DNA of 64,000 bases, taken from positions 12,963,001 through 13,027,000 of the forward strand of contig NC_092674.1 of the NCBI RefSeq assembly GCF_964355755.1, given 5' to 3'. Under the pieces are notes generated by a model. It saw nothing but the letters and a program-made list of their open reading frames with translations, made no database searches and was not told the origin of the DNA. The position numbers were made by a program, and so were the translations under genes. Within the stretch, counting starts at the first letter, position 1. Every line of letters begins with the position of its first letter. This document shows, one piece after another, positions 22,654 through 34,700 of the stretch. The stretch comes from Antedon mediterranea (Eukaryota; Echinodermata; Crinoidea; Comatulida; Antedonidae).

Positions 22654-24772
22654 TGATTATGATAGAAAACTTAAAAAACACAGTACTGACTGTATAAATA
22701 AGAACTCCCAGCCAGTTTTTAAGGGAAACTCTATTCAGCTTGGTTCCCACTAGGACGCAGTACAAGGACGTAGGCCGCAACGCAAGCAAATAAGTAGAAT
22801 CCATTGTGTCATATTGTGAACCAGACTTTAAGGGGACACTGGTCCCAAATGTGTCCCCATAATACAGTTTCCACTGTAATAGTTATGCAGGTACATAAGA
22901 ATAAAAATATCCTAAATATCTAGTTTTCTGATTTGATGATTGTTCTCCAATTTATACATGGATATGTTTCAAAGGTTTAACTGTTAAATTAATACATAAA
23001 ACAGTAAAAAGAATATTTAAAATGTTTAAAGTATTGAAAATATCAAAACTCTTTTTAAAAGATGTTCATGTTTTCTGAATAAATGTCTTATATTTATCCT
23101 TCCGATACGATATACACTTACTACTGTTTTTTTTTAACTTGTGCCATTCGGCAATGTATTCATTCACTATGTACAATCACAGGTCAATACATAACATTTT
23201 TTCTGGTAAATTTGACTCAATTTACATTAGTGTCATACTGACACTATAAACATTAATAAGCAATACTGGTTGTAAAACAATATTGTAATATTACTACTTA
23301 CTACTGTTTTAAGTTTGTTTTTATTATTACTTTGTTATTGTATGTGTATATTATTATTACTTGTTTAAGACAGAAAAGACGTTTAATATATAATTTCAAT
23401 ATAAATTGTAATAACAAAATGAGATAACAACGTTTATGAACCATCGTGGAACCACTTTCAAGATCAAACAATAATATACATAATATACCGTAAAACATCG
23501 AAAATAAGTCCATCTCGATATCAAGCCTATTAGGCTTCTTTTCACGATACTATGGGCTTCTTTTTCGAAATAGACTGTATTATAATGTCAAAGGAACAGA
23601 AGTTATGATCGTGTTATTATATGGTATGGATATATTAATGACCTTGCAACCATTTTTAACCATGAACTCGTATATTTATTCTACAATGTATTGTTTTCCA
23701 AATGCTACTTTTATTTAATCTTGCATCTTCTTGTCTGCTTCCTTGACAAATATATAAAATTGGCAGAGAATGTTTTAAAAATCATATATGAAACGTCATT
23801 AATTTAATCTTTTTGCCATTAGATTTTGCATTAGAATTATTTAATTCAAGTTTAATGTCAATCTTTAAATAGACATTTTTGATGAAATTACCGTCTTAAA
23901 AAAACTGTTTACCGGTACATTATTGATTTTTTTTAGTATCAATGTGGTAGTTATTAATAGTTCAAGGGTTTGAATTGTGTAAACATTGAGTATTTAGTGA
24001 ATTTAATATAAACCAAGTCTTATTGTAGGCCTATGTAAGAGCACAAGCTCGTCCAGGGATGTCGGGTCGTTCGGTTCAAAATAATTCTAATCCTAAGGTG
24101 CCCTTTTCAAGTTAGAAACCAGCAGCGAAAGTGGTAAATAGGCCTCATGACAATTATTTGGCAAATTCATTCATCTACTACTATACTAGGCCTACAGCTA
24201 TATTTTCTTTGAAAAATCTTGGCTATGGACTAGGAACAGCGAAGAGTAAGACTCGTTCATCTTTTAAAATTACAGTACAGAGCTCCCGGCCCTTAAAAAA
24301 AACATCAACAATACCAAAATTGATATTGCTTTTTATTTAATTGTGAATTACTATAAAATAGTGTATTTATGTAATTATTAAATAATATATACAAAACACA
24401 ATCACATCTAACCCAATTCTGTGACATAAAAAAAAAAGGTGTATCTGATTTTCCAACAGCATTTTTTATATAATCTTGTAATATATTTAGGCCTATAACT
24501 TAGTTTACACAATTTTATTTTTATTTATTTTTGTCTGTAAATAATTGTATCTGATCATAATGTTATATACTAGAAGAAAGAGATCGGCAATAATAAATAG
24601 CAATGTGTCGATTGGTCATGAAGGCACCAACTTCAATTTGTACACCAGGTATAATATAGATCACGCGTTTACTTATTATGAGTGTTGATATTAACTGTAC
24701 GTGTATTTTGCCATATACTTTTCATTAAATCAATTGACTTTACTACAACCTTTACGTAACATTATATTTTAG
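22654..24772. other. Intergenic, no gene recognised
   Basis: AT-rich sequence with only short random ORFs and three TAGGCCT-type motifs near 24030-24190. Confidence 0.5.
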
Positions 24773-24776
24773 AATT

Positions 24777-24950
24777 ATGAATGCTGCTTTATTAGTAGTA
24801 TGGCCTGTGTGGTGTATTACGGCGTTGTATCGTCTTCTCGTCTTTAAAATCGACAGCGTAGGACACTGCGATGTCTTGCAATGTCCAGCAGATGAAGTGG
24901 TGCGCGCTGCGAGTGCTGTCTTAGAACCTTATGAATTTAGTGTATGTATA
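24777..24950 (+). CDS. Unassigned exon-like ORF with N-terminal hydrophobic segment
   Basis: ATG at 24777 opens MNAALLVVWPVWCITALYRL, a plausible signal anchor, then VGHCDVLQCPADEVVRAASA and LEPYEFS. It is clearly more GC-rich than its surroundings, with the base composition of coding DNA. A good donor (AGT|GTATGT) follows at 24946, and an acceptor-like TTTTAG precedes it at 24772. I do not recognise the family. It could be the first exon of an unidentified gene or an upstream alternative exon of the SLC22 gene. No continuation exon was found before 28332. Confidence 0.35.
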
Positions 24951-25813
24951 TAATGTTTGAAACAATAAATTAGTTAAATGTAATCCGTAAGTGCCTTGAA
25001 AAAAAAAGCTTGTAATATTTTGTATAGATATTTATAGTATTAACCGTACACAAATGTTTTTATAATAGCTATATTATTATAGGATAATATCAAATAAAAC
25101 ACTTTATCACATCATTTTTCCCTTTGTGTTACGTCATTGAATATACTTCTTTTATTTTACGATATACAAATTTATATTATAACTTAACTTAACATACGAA
25201 TGAACAGTTATCTTTTACTTGACCACCAGCAGATAAATATGGATACTGTAGGTAATAGGTCTTTACTGTATTCATTTCTGCCAAAGATTTTTTTTTATAA
25301 TATGGTTTAGTCTGAACTACGCGCGATTTTATGAAATGTTATGATCATAAATTCGAAACCAGATATTTTCCAATGCAGCACTGGTTTATAATATTAAAAT
25401 AGTAAACTTTCTACAGAGCTTTACCATTTAAAATGCACACAATAAATGTCCTAAAACGTTGCCGGCCATTTTAAGCATTTCAAATAATTTCATTGTCCGT
25501 CTTGTTAGCGTCACGCTCGTATTATGCACGGCGTACAAAACATACTTAACGAGGCCCTTTTTTATGAACTAAAACGAAACACGACATGCAATTTAAACTA
25601 ATAATTCGTGCGATTACATCGCCTCAGATGCCAAAAGGTGACAATGAAAATTATAGATGTACAATTTTTTTTCCGATTATTTGTTCCGAAAAATCATCAT
25701 ATTGCAAACATATTTTTAGGATAGAGGATAATCATATTTCCATCACCGCCTTTATAGGTTATATACAGTGATTTGGCTTAAACTTGGTAAAAAGAATAAC
25801 ACATGACGTCTTA

Positions 25814-28043
25814 TCTATATATAAATTTACGTAAGGGCAAAATTCGGTAAATCGCGCGTTATTTCTAGAATGTTTACTCGATGGTATATAAAGTTGGTTA
25901 GAATCTCGGTACTGATTTTAACCACCTGATGTAACCCTGTTTACTAATTAAATTGAGTTAGATAATTAGTTATTGACGATTAAAACGAATTTAGGTTCAA
26001 CGATTTGCCCCAAATAGGGGTGTTTTTAGATCGTGGTATACACTGTCTAATGGATGTCCGTCTTGAAAAATACCCGCAGTCAATAATACAAGGATGCTTC
26101 GCATTTTCCTATCTCCTCCTACGATAGTTGTTTTTAATGGCTGAAAACCGGCTGAACAGCTCGAGTACAGCATCATAATGTTGAAGACAGGCCGATTTTC
26201 TTTAAAAAATTCTATTTTGATAGATTTAATATACGTTTATACAAATGTATTTATTTGCGATGAATGGAACATTCCAATCTCTGTTCCACAAGTGTCTATT
26301 CCCTCAGGCGTCGTAAAGGCAAGTACTGTATGACTCATAACAGAAATTCGATCCATTTTTTTTCAATTTGTGCAGCTGCAGAGGTTGGATATACTGTACA
26401 TTTTTTTTTAAACGGATAATGAGCTAGCGTTTTCAGTCGCCGTATATTATGTACAAATCTTTATTATTGCAGTTAAACCACCCACATCATCACCCTTCCC
26501 TCACTGGCATGAGTAGCGTTGTAAAGCCAGTAGAGGATAGGCCTTCGGTGCATCACATGCCCTAAATGCAGAACAACTTTGGTGGGTAGGGTAGGAACCA
26601 ACTTAAGTATGAATTGGCTCTAAAAAACAATTGAAAACCATTAGGCCTACTAATTAAGTTGAGTTAGATAATTTAATATTTATTGACGATTAAATCGAAT
26701 TTATGATTTTCCCCGAGTAGAGGTGGTTTTCACAAATTGTTTTACATTATATAAACATGTCGTAGTGATGTATCATGTACTATTTCAATCGACTAGGACG
26801 GTGATAGTTTCAACTAAGTATTACATCGCAATGTTTTCCTGTGTTTAGTGGTATATTATTAATTTGTAAAACATGAAAACAATTAATATTTCGTTACTAA
26901 ATGGATAAAGAATATATTTAAAAATTGTTCCTCTTTGCACCCATCCTCTTCCCCATCCCTCAACCCTAATGTTACATACAAAACACAAATTAAGTTTGTT
27001 TAAATTTGACTTAAACAATTGGTCTCATTTTGTCGTTCCACAAGTGTCTATTCCCTCAGGCGTCGTAAAGGAAAGTACTGTATACTCATAACAGAAATTC
27101 GATCCATTTTTTTTAAATCTGTGCTGCAGAGGTTGGATATAATTTTTTTTAAACGGATAATGAGCTAGTGCTAGCGTTTTCAGTGGCCGTATATTATGCA
27201 CAAATCTTTATTATTGCAGTTAAACCACCCATATCATCACCCTTCCCTCACTGGCATGAGTAGCGTTGTAAAGCCATAGTAGAGCCTGATAGGCCTACAG
27301 TGCATCATATGCCCTAAACGCAAAACAACTTTGGTTGGTAGGGTAGAAACCAACTTAAGTATGAATTGGCTCTAAGAAACAATTGAAAACCATTACCACT
27401 ACTAACTAAGTTGAGTTAGATAATTTTTAAATTATCTAACTCAACTTAAATATTAAAATATTTATTGACGATTAAATCGAATTTATGATTTTCCCCCGAA
27501 TAGAGGTGGTTTTCACAAATTGTTTAACATTATATAAACATACACGTCGTAGTGATGTATCGTTACTTGTACTGCTATTTCAATCTACTAGGACGGTGAT
27601 ACTGATAGTTTCAACAAAGTATTACATCGCAATGTTTTACTGTGTTTAGTGGTATATTATTTGTAAAACATGAAAACAATTAATATTTTGTTACTAAATG
27701 GATAAAGAATATATTTAAAAATTGTTCCTCTTTGCACCCATCCTCTTCCCCATCCCTCAACCCTAATGTTACATACAAAACACAAATTAAGTTTGTTTAA
27801 ATTTGACTTAAACAATTGGTCTCATTTTGTGACACGTTTCTTTTTCGGAAGTAATTCCCAGGGTGCTAATTTTAGTTGAGTACATAAATCAGTGTCTATT
27901 TATTCGTTCCTGTATAAACGAGATGTATTATTGTACGTACATTTGAAATTGTCAGTTTTTTAACGCTGAAATTATTATGTATTTGAGAACCATCTATGGG
28001 CACGACCTAGATGGTACGCGAGCGAAGCGAGCGTACCATCTAG
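25814..28043 (+). mobile_element. Non-autonomous Helitron, copy 1
   Basis: Begins TCTATATATAAATTTACGTA preceded by A and ends with a hairpin (GATGGTACGC, 11-base loop, GCGTACCATC) running into CTAG followed by T: the 5'-TC, 3' hairpin, CTRR and A/T insertion-site pattern of Helitrons. Both ends recur in inverted orientation at 52747-54299. No Rep or helicase coding is seen. The interior has a tandem duplication with period about 752 bp (for example GTTCCACAAGTGTCTATTCC at 26283 and 27035). The element ends 289 bp before the SLC22 start codon, so it may have reshaped that promoter region. Confidence 0.88.
27416..27447. repeat. Near-perfect palindrome in Helitron copy 1
   Basis: TTGAGTTAGATAATTT meets its reverse complement AAATTATCTAACTCAA with a very short centre. 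Confidence 0.8.
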
Positions 28044-28289
28044 TACGTATAATTCAAGCTTAACAGATACAAACTGGAACGCCCACTCACTGGAAATATT
28101 AATAAACAAACAATAACTACTACAAACTTGTGGATCAAGTCTAGCGAATCATCTAACCGTAAAATGTCACACGCAACAATAGTGGACTAATCGTACACAG
28201 CATGAAGTTTTATTAGCTGGTCTAACTTATAAAAGGATTATGGCTTCCAATTGGCAGTGCAGTGCAGTCCTCTCCTACTCCAGAGTTTT

Positions 28290-28310
28290 ATTCATTTTAT
28301 ATAGATACAT
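28290..28310 (+). promoter_or_regulatory. Possible TATA-type promoter element of SLC22
   Basis: TTTTATATAGATAC lies about 35 bp before the ATG at 28332, in the only unique sequence between the Helitron and the coding start. Suggestive only; it is so close to the ATG that the 5' UTR would be very short. Confidence 0.25.
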
Positions 28311-28331
28311 TGATATCAACTTCGTTTTACA

Positions 28332-28741
28332 ATGGATTTTGACGATGTTCTAAAACTTCTTGGCGACTTCGGTCGATATCAGAAGCGACAGTATGTCATG
28401 GTTTGTTAATCGTCATTCCTGTTGCAATACATAGCCTATCGCATGTGTTTATCTCCGCTAAAACAGATCACTGGTGTGTCGTACCGGAGTTACAAAACTT
28501 TAATTGTACAAACAGTGATTCAGTCGAAAGGGAAGCATGTATCAAAATAAAACAAAACTTAGCAAGACCTAAAGATGATGTAAATACAATACCGAACGAA
28601 GCACAATGCTGGATGTATACTAGCGAAGACATCACGGAAGCACTTTTTACAAACAACGTATCTCGAGAACTTGACATTACATTGTGTACAAATGGATGGG
28701 AATACGATACCTCTCAGTACAAGTCAACTATCATTCAAGAG
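28332..28741 (+). CDS. SLC22 exon 1 (N-terminus, TM1, extracellular loop), 1-nt deletion
   Basis: [19 protein letters not shown] runs to a stop at 28407, while [20 protein letters not shown] continues in another frame. Restoring the frame needs one more T in TGTTAATC at 28405, so a homopolymer loss is likely. The extracellular loop ends [17 protein letters not shown]. 410 nt, one short of a multiple of three. Confidence 0.9.
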
Positions 28742-31700
28742 GTAAAGTCAAATATAGGTAGTTACGTAAGCATCTAAAATTGTGTTAATATTAGTAGCGT
28801 GACATCACAAACGATGCCTCATTTTGTGTTCCTTGTCAAGTCAATACGGACATTTAGGTGTTTCACAATTTAGGGAATGGTTCTTTCTCAATAGTTACTG
28901 TATAAGAATGCTTATAAATAGATGGAGAACTAATAAATAACTATGTGTGCAAGCCCACACCACAAGCCGGTTTTTTTTGGCTGAAAGAACATTATTCGCT
29001 GCAATATGCCTCAGCAGAGAGCTTATACATTCGGTCTGTTTGGCATAATATTGATTTGGGCGGTATGAAGGGAGTTACACATAAAGTCTTGGAAGTTTTG
29101 TTAGAAAGAGAAAAGAATGCATGTTATGATATCGTAATGCTGGTAAAAGTCTCAAAATTATCTTGCTTCAGCACTAGTGGGATGAGGTGATAGAAATCAT
29201 CTCACCACCACTAACCACTGGAATCAGTGTATTGAGCTTCGAACAATTATCTTATATTTTATATAATTACTTAATTCCAAGCTGGAACTTTGACAAATTT
29301 TTATTTAATTTCCGGTCAACTAAAGGTCCAATTCTATAACTGGCTCAGTCGCGCTATACGTGTCTTCTGTTGAAAATCGTCGCCCACCACGGTCTTAGTG
29401 TATTTCAAATTATGCTGTTTTATATATTTTAATACAATTAATCGAAATCGTAATTGGTTGCTAATAAAGAATCAACTGTTTCTCAAATACGAACCCCTAT
29501 AAGAATTATAGTTACGTGTTTGTTTCTTTTTGTAATACAGGTTTCTAGGGACGCTGTGTCGAACCAGGGAAATACCTCCCGTACAATGGTTAGAGCACAT
29601 TTATCTAGTATACAAACCCATCCGTTAACGACAAAATTATCACAGAATTAGCGTTTTTTTTAGAAAAATATTCCAATGAGGGTTAAATGTCGACATTATT
29701 GTATGAGAGAATTTTAAGAGATATTGTACGCGTTGATGTGAGCTGAATGGCATATGGTGGTAGAAACTTTTCTGATTGGTTGATCAAATGACAGTTTGTC
29801 TTTCTTTGTGGTACTGCAAAGACTGCATTATGTGGTTGGGAACAGATTACTGGGACAGAATCTCCACTCACGCTCACGGAGGTTCAACTGTATTAACCAT
29901 TTAAAAAAAGAAATGATTTGATGGTCACTTTATCATGCACGATTGAGTGAGATGCTTTCCGTGTTACACTTTGTAGTATAGGATAAATATGAATTGCAAC
30001 GTTATATTGTCAGTATTATACAATAACATCTTTCATGAAATGTTTATTAAAATGAATCCATGACTCCATGACTCTAATTTTTATGATAGTAGGCCAAATG
30101 GTATGAAATTTATAGCAATTAAAATTATGCCAAGAAAATGTCAATAATGTGTCAATATATTTGTTAAAATATCGAATAATAGTCATACACTTGCCGCATA
30201 CCGCGTTACTTACAAAACAAGACATTTCACTTCCGTATGAATGCATTGTGAGTATAAATGCCGGGGCCATCCAGTGAACTAATTATCACAACTCCAAACA
30301 TTTCGTTTTATATTCAAATGACACACTGAAAAAAGACCCGAACGTAACTTTTTTTTTCTCTTTTGTGGCGTTAACCACTATTTTATTCATTTCATTCTCA
30401 AATGATCAATACAATGATTTTACACTTCATCCAAATATATATTCCCTTGTTATTCTGTTCTGTTATTTTCTTGTACTTTCTTTTATCTTTAGTACGATTT
30501 GATCGAAACAAGTCGGTCAAATGTTCTTTGCCTGATTTGTTTATATATATAAAAGTATCTCTTCGGAGATCCCGCCTCGTGAATAAAAATACTGTAAGAT
30601 GAGGGCGTATCAATTTGATCTCTGGTGCGCGTGCGTACAACTGAGGACTAGTGCTGTTCCGCCGTACCACGCCGAGAATGTTGAAGAGTCGCTATCCAAT
30701 CGAGTTCGAACAATACCATGAAAGCCCCAGTGGTGTAATGGTTAGAACATCTGCATATCAAGCAGGCGGTCCGAGTTCGAGTCTCGGTTGGGGCGGATTT
30801 TTCTCATTCTCACAGATTTCCTCATCTTTATCGTTTCAAATTAATTAATAACATTTCAGTATATCACCGGGCGGTTTAGAATTAATTTTCTTTGCCTGAT
30901 TTGTTTATATATATATATATATATATATATGTTTTATATGTATTATCCACATTTTTCATTATTTTCTTTTATTTTAACTATTCCTTTCTACAATAGGTCT
31001 ATGTCTCTGTACAAAACACACAAGTGCATATATATTCGAGTACATGATTGCGCACATGCATACATACGTACCCACGACAAAGGTATATAAATAAATAAAT
31101 ATTTACACAATATATAAAATGCAATACAATTATTATTCTTAATTCTTTTTTTTTTTTTTTTTTTTTTTTTACAATAAGAACATAATTAAAAATACAAAAT
31201 TCAAATAATTTACTCTAGTAGCTAGATCAACTTTCGTATGCACTTTGAGGTCCAGAGAATTTGACTTCAGAAATTGGTTTAGGGTGGTCAAACAATCATA
31301 TTTGGCTTGGTTACACATTTTGAAAATGTGGCGAAAGGTCAAAAGGTCAAGGTGAAAGGTCATAAGACCAAACATAAATATGTCCTTAAATCTCAACAAC
31401 CACTGGTCACAACGAGGTAATTTTGGTCAAAAATTAATCAGAAGGTATACATTTATATTCAGTCTAATGGGACATTTTATTAAAAAATGACCGGAAATGC
31501 CATTTATGACCTTTGACCCACAACCCAGGGCATGTATGTATCTCCGTAACTACTGGTCGTAGACACTTGAATTTGGTTTTAAATTGTTCGAAATATATGT
31601 TTTGTTATTTGTTACACATTTTAAAAAATGTTACAAATGGTCAAAGGGTCAAGGTCAAGGGTTATTTGAACAAATAAAAAAAGGTACTTGTATCTCGGCA

Positions 31701-34700
31701 ACCACTGGTCGCAGCAAGTCAATTTTGGTCTCAAAATGTTCAGAAGGCATGCATTTATATTCCATCTTATGGGGCATTTTAGTCAAAAATGATCAGAAAT
31801 TCCATTTCTGACCTTTGACCCACATACCAGGGCATCTTCATATCTCTGTAAGTACAGGTTGTAGAAACTTAAATTTGGTATCAAATTGTTCGAAATATAC
31901 ATATTTACATTCATTGTAATAGAAAATGTGGGTAAAAGATGAACAGAAATACTATTACCAATGTTTCAAATAAAAAACATATCTACACAACTTATCCTTA
32001 GACAGTAATGTTATGCAATAACTGATACTTTAAATTGTTTTAATTTCAAGTACTAGTTATTGCTGTCCCTGAGGACATTTTGATAGAAACGTTAAGCTCA
32101 ACAGTTCTTTTCAGAATGATAGAAGTAACTTGCCCCAGGCATTTATTGTTCAAAAGGGTTTTTAGGGGGAAAGGAGGCATCTTCATTTGGGGTATAATAT
32201 GGTAACACGTATAATCAAATAAATACCACCTAGATGTAAAAAAATACTGCACAATTAATATAAAAAAGTGATAAAATTATGTCAAAATGCTTGGTAAATT
32301 GTAGATTATGGTAGTTAATGAAATGTGTTGACGTGATACAATTATTGTGTAAATGCACGTGGCGGGGCGTTTATTCCACATGGTGTTCTATTGGAGGGAA
32401 TGGTGGCGTTTATTTGAAGGAATACTCTAATTGTAATAATTGTATTTCGTTTCTCAACTGATAAAAGGTACTTTACATGATTTGTTTTCCTCTTTATGCT
32501 TTTTAACGAAATGTTTCTGTCTTTTAAAATAAAAGTGATAGATTCCATTAAATGGATCTTCTCCTCCAGGTGCCAGTATAATGATATAAAACAATGACAC
32601 ATCATTATCCTGACACGATTGCACTCATAATGGATCTTCATTCTATCATCTATTTGTTTGTAACTACAATTTGACAACAATCTTTTGCATAGTTTTAAAT
32701 GCCAATACATAGTTTCATTACTATTGTACAATATGTCCAGCTTTCCTGAAAACACCCTTGTGTACTGTAGTACAGTGTTGTAGTATGATTTTTTCATCAT
32801 CATAAACTTCTGATGCTTTTATTGTCAATGCATTCAGTACCTAAAACATGTCAAAGTTTCTAGTGGTATTGATAATAAATCTCCAGAAATATATATTGTT
32901 TTATTATCTACACTGGGAACAGACGTGTATATGTATAAGTTTTGTCGTTGACATTCAAAACTATTATGCAACAGTGTTACGTAATAATGACAATGACTTG
33001 GTCTATTATTGTGGTCTCCAATACCTTTTATTACATGATTGTACTTCCACCAGGATAGAATGAGGTTTAATCCCGTTATTATTCTTATTATATATTTATA
33101 TATATATATATATATCTGGGTGTATTTATTTGATTATACATGTTACCATTATTACACCCAACAAAATAAACGCCTTTCCCTGAATAAATAAATGCCCGTG
33201 GCTTTTATTCGGGTAACTACAGTAAATTACTTCTAGCATTCTCAAAATGTTTGAACGTTCGGGGGTCAACAATACTTTCTAGCATTATTATAAGCAAAAG
33301 TACAATTATTACAAACAGTAAAGGATTTGTTTTAATTCCTACAGTATAATGAAATCATTAAGCATCAATTATTGCATAACATTACTGTCTAATGATAAGT
33401 TGGGTAGATATGTTTTTCATTTAAAAGATTAGTACTTAATAGTATTTCTGATCATCTTTTATCCAAATTTTCTGTTAGAATGAATGTAAATATGTATATT
33501 TCTAACAATTTGATACTAAATTTAAGTTTCTACGATCTGTACTTACAGAGATAAGAAGATGCCCTGGTATGTATGTCAAAGGTCAGAAATGTCATTTCCG
33601 GTCATTTTTTACTAAAATGTTTCATTAGACTGAATATGAATGTATACCTTCTGAACATTTTGAGACCAAAATTTACTCGCTGTGACCAGTGGTTGCCGAG
33701 ATACAAATACCTATTTGTGTTTATTCATATAACCCCTGGCCTTGACCTTTTGACCTTTTGTAACATTGTTCAAAATGTGTAACAAATAACTAAATGTATA
33801 TTTCGAACAATTTGAGCCCAAATACAAATCTCTACGGCCAATAGTTACGGAGATACAGACATGCCCTGGTTTATGGGTCAAAGGTCAAAAATGGCATTTC
33901 CGGTCATTTTCGACTAAAATGTTTCATTAGACTGAATATGAATGTATACCTTCTGATCAATTTGAGACCAAAATTACCTCGCTGTGACCAGTGGTTGTCA
34001 AGATTTAAGGACATAATGGTGTTTGATCTTATAACCTTTGACCCTGACCTTTTGACCTTTCGCCACATTTTCAAAATGTGTAACCAAGCCAAAAATGATT
34101 GTTTGACCACCCTAAACCAATTTCTGAAGTCAAATTCTCTGGACCTCAAAGTGCATACGAAAGTTGATCAAGCTACTAGAGTAATTATAGTAAGCTTAAA
34201 AAAATTCTTTCCTTACTCTTGTGTTTTAATTTTATGTCTCATATTATATTATATTTGTTGCTTACTTATATGTTACGTTTCGTTTTGCTTTTAATATTTA
34301 TTTCATTTATTTTCATTTTTTTTAAATAATTCTATATAAAGATTTAACCACATATTGGCATTGCACAACGTTATATAAACCTCTGTAGAATATACCGTAT
34401 TATAATAGTCGGTTAAGGTATAACCTATTATTTTTTCTGCCAAAAAGAGGCGAGAAAGTGAACCATAATTCCATTTCTTTACTTTTTTCAAAATGTGTGC
34501 TTTATAGATACAGAAGCATCCACGAGAGAAAATGTGGTCAACATATCTGTTTCCGGTACTGAGTACAATATTTTGAAAGTTTGCCTCAATTGCAAACTTA
34601 TATGTGGTATAAACATTAATGTATTTCCATAAATCATTTGCTTCAGTACATTGGTAAAAGAAGTGTTTATCATCTTCTATTACATTACATTGCAGGCAAG

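Noticed and set aside
31169-34294. Several 75-118-codon ORFs
   Set aside because: They mirror each other in the two arms of the foldback, so they reflect repeat sequence rather than genes.
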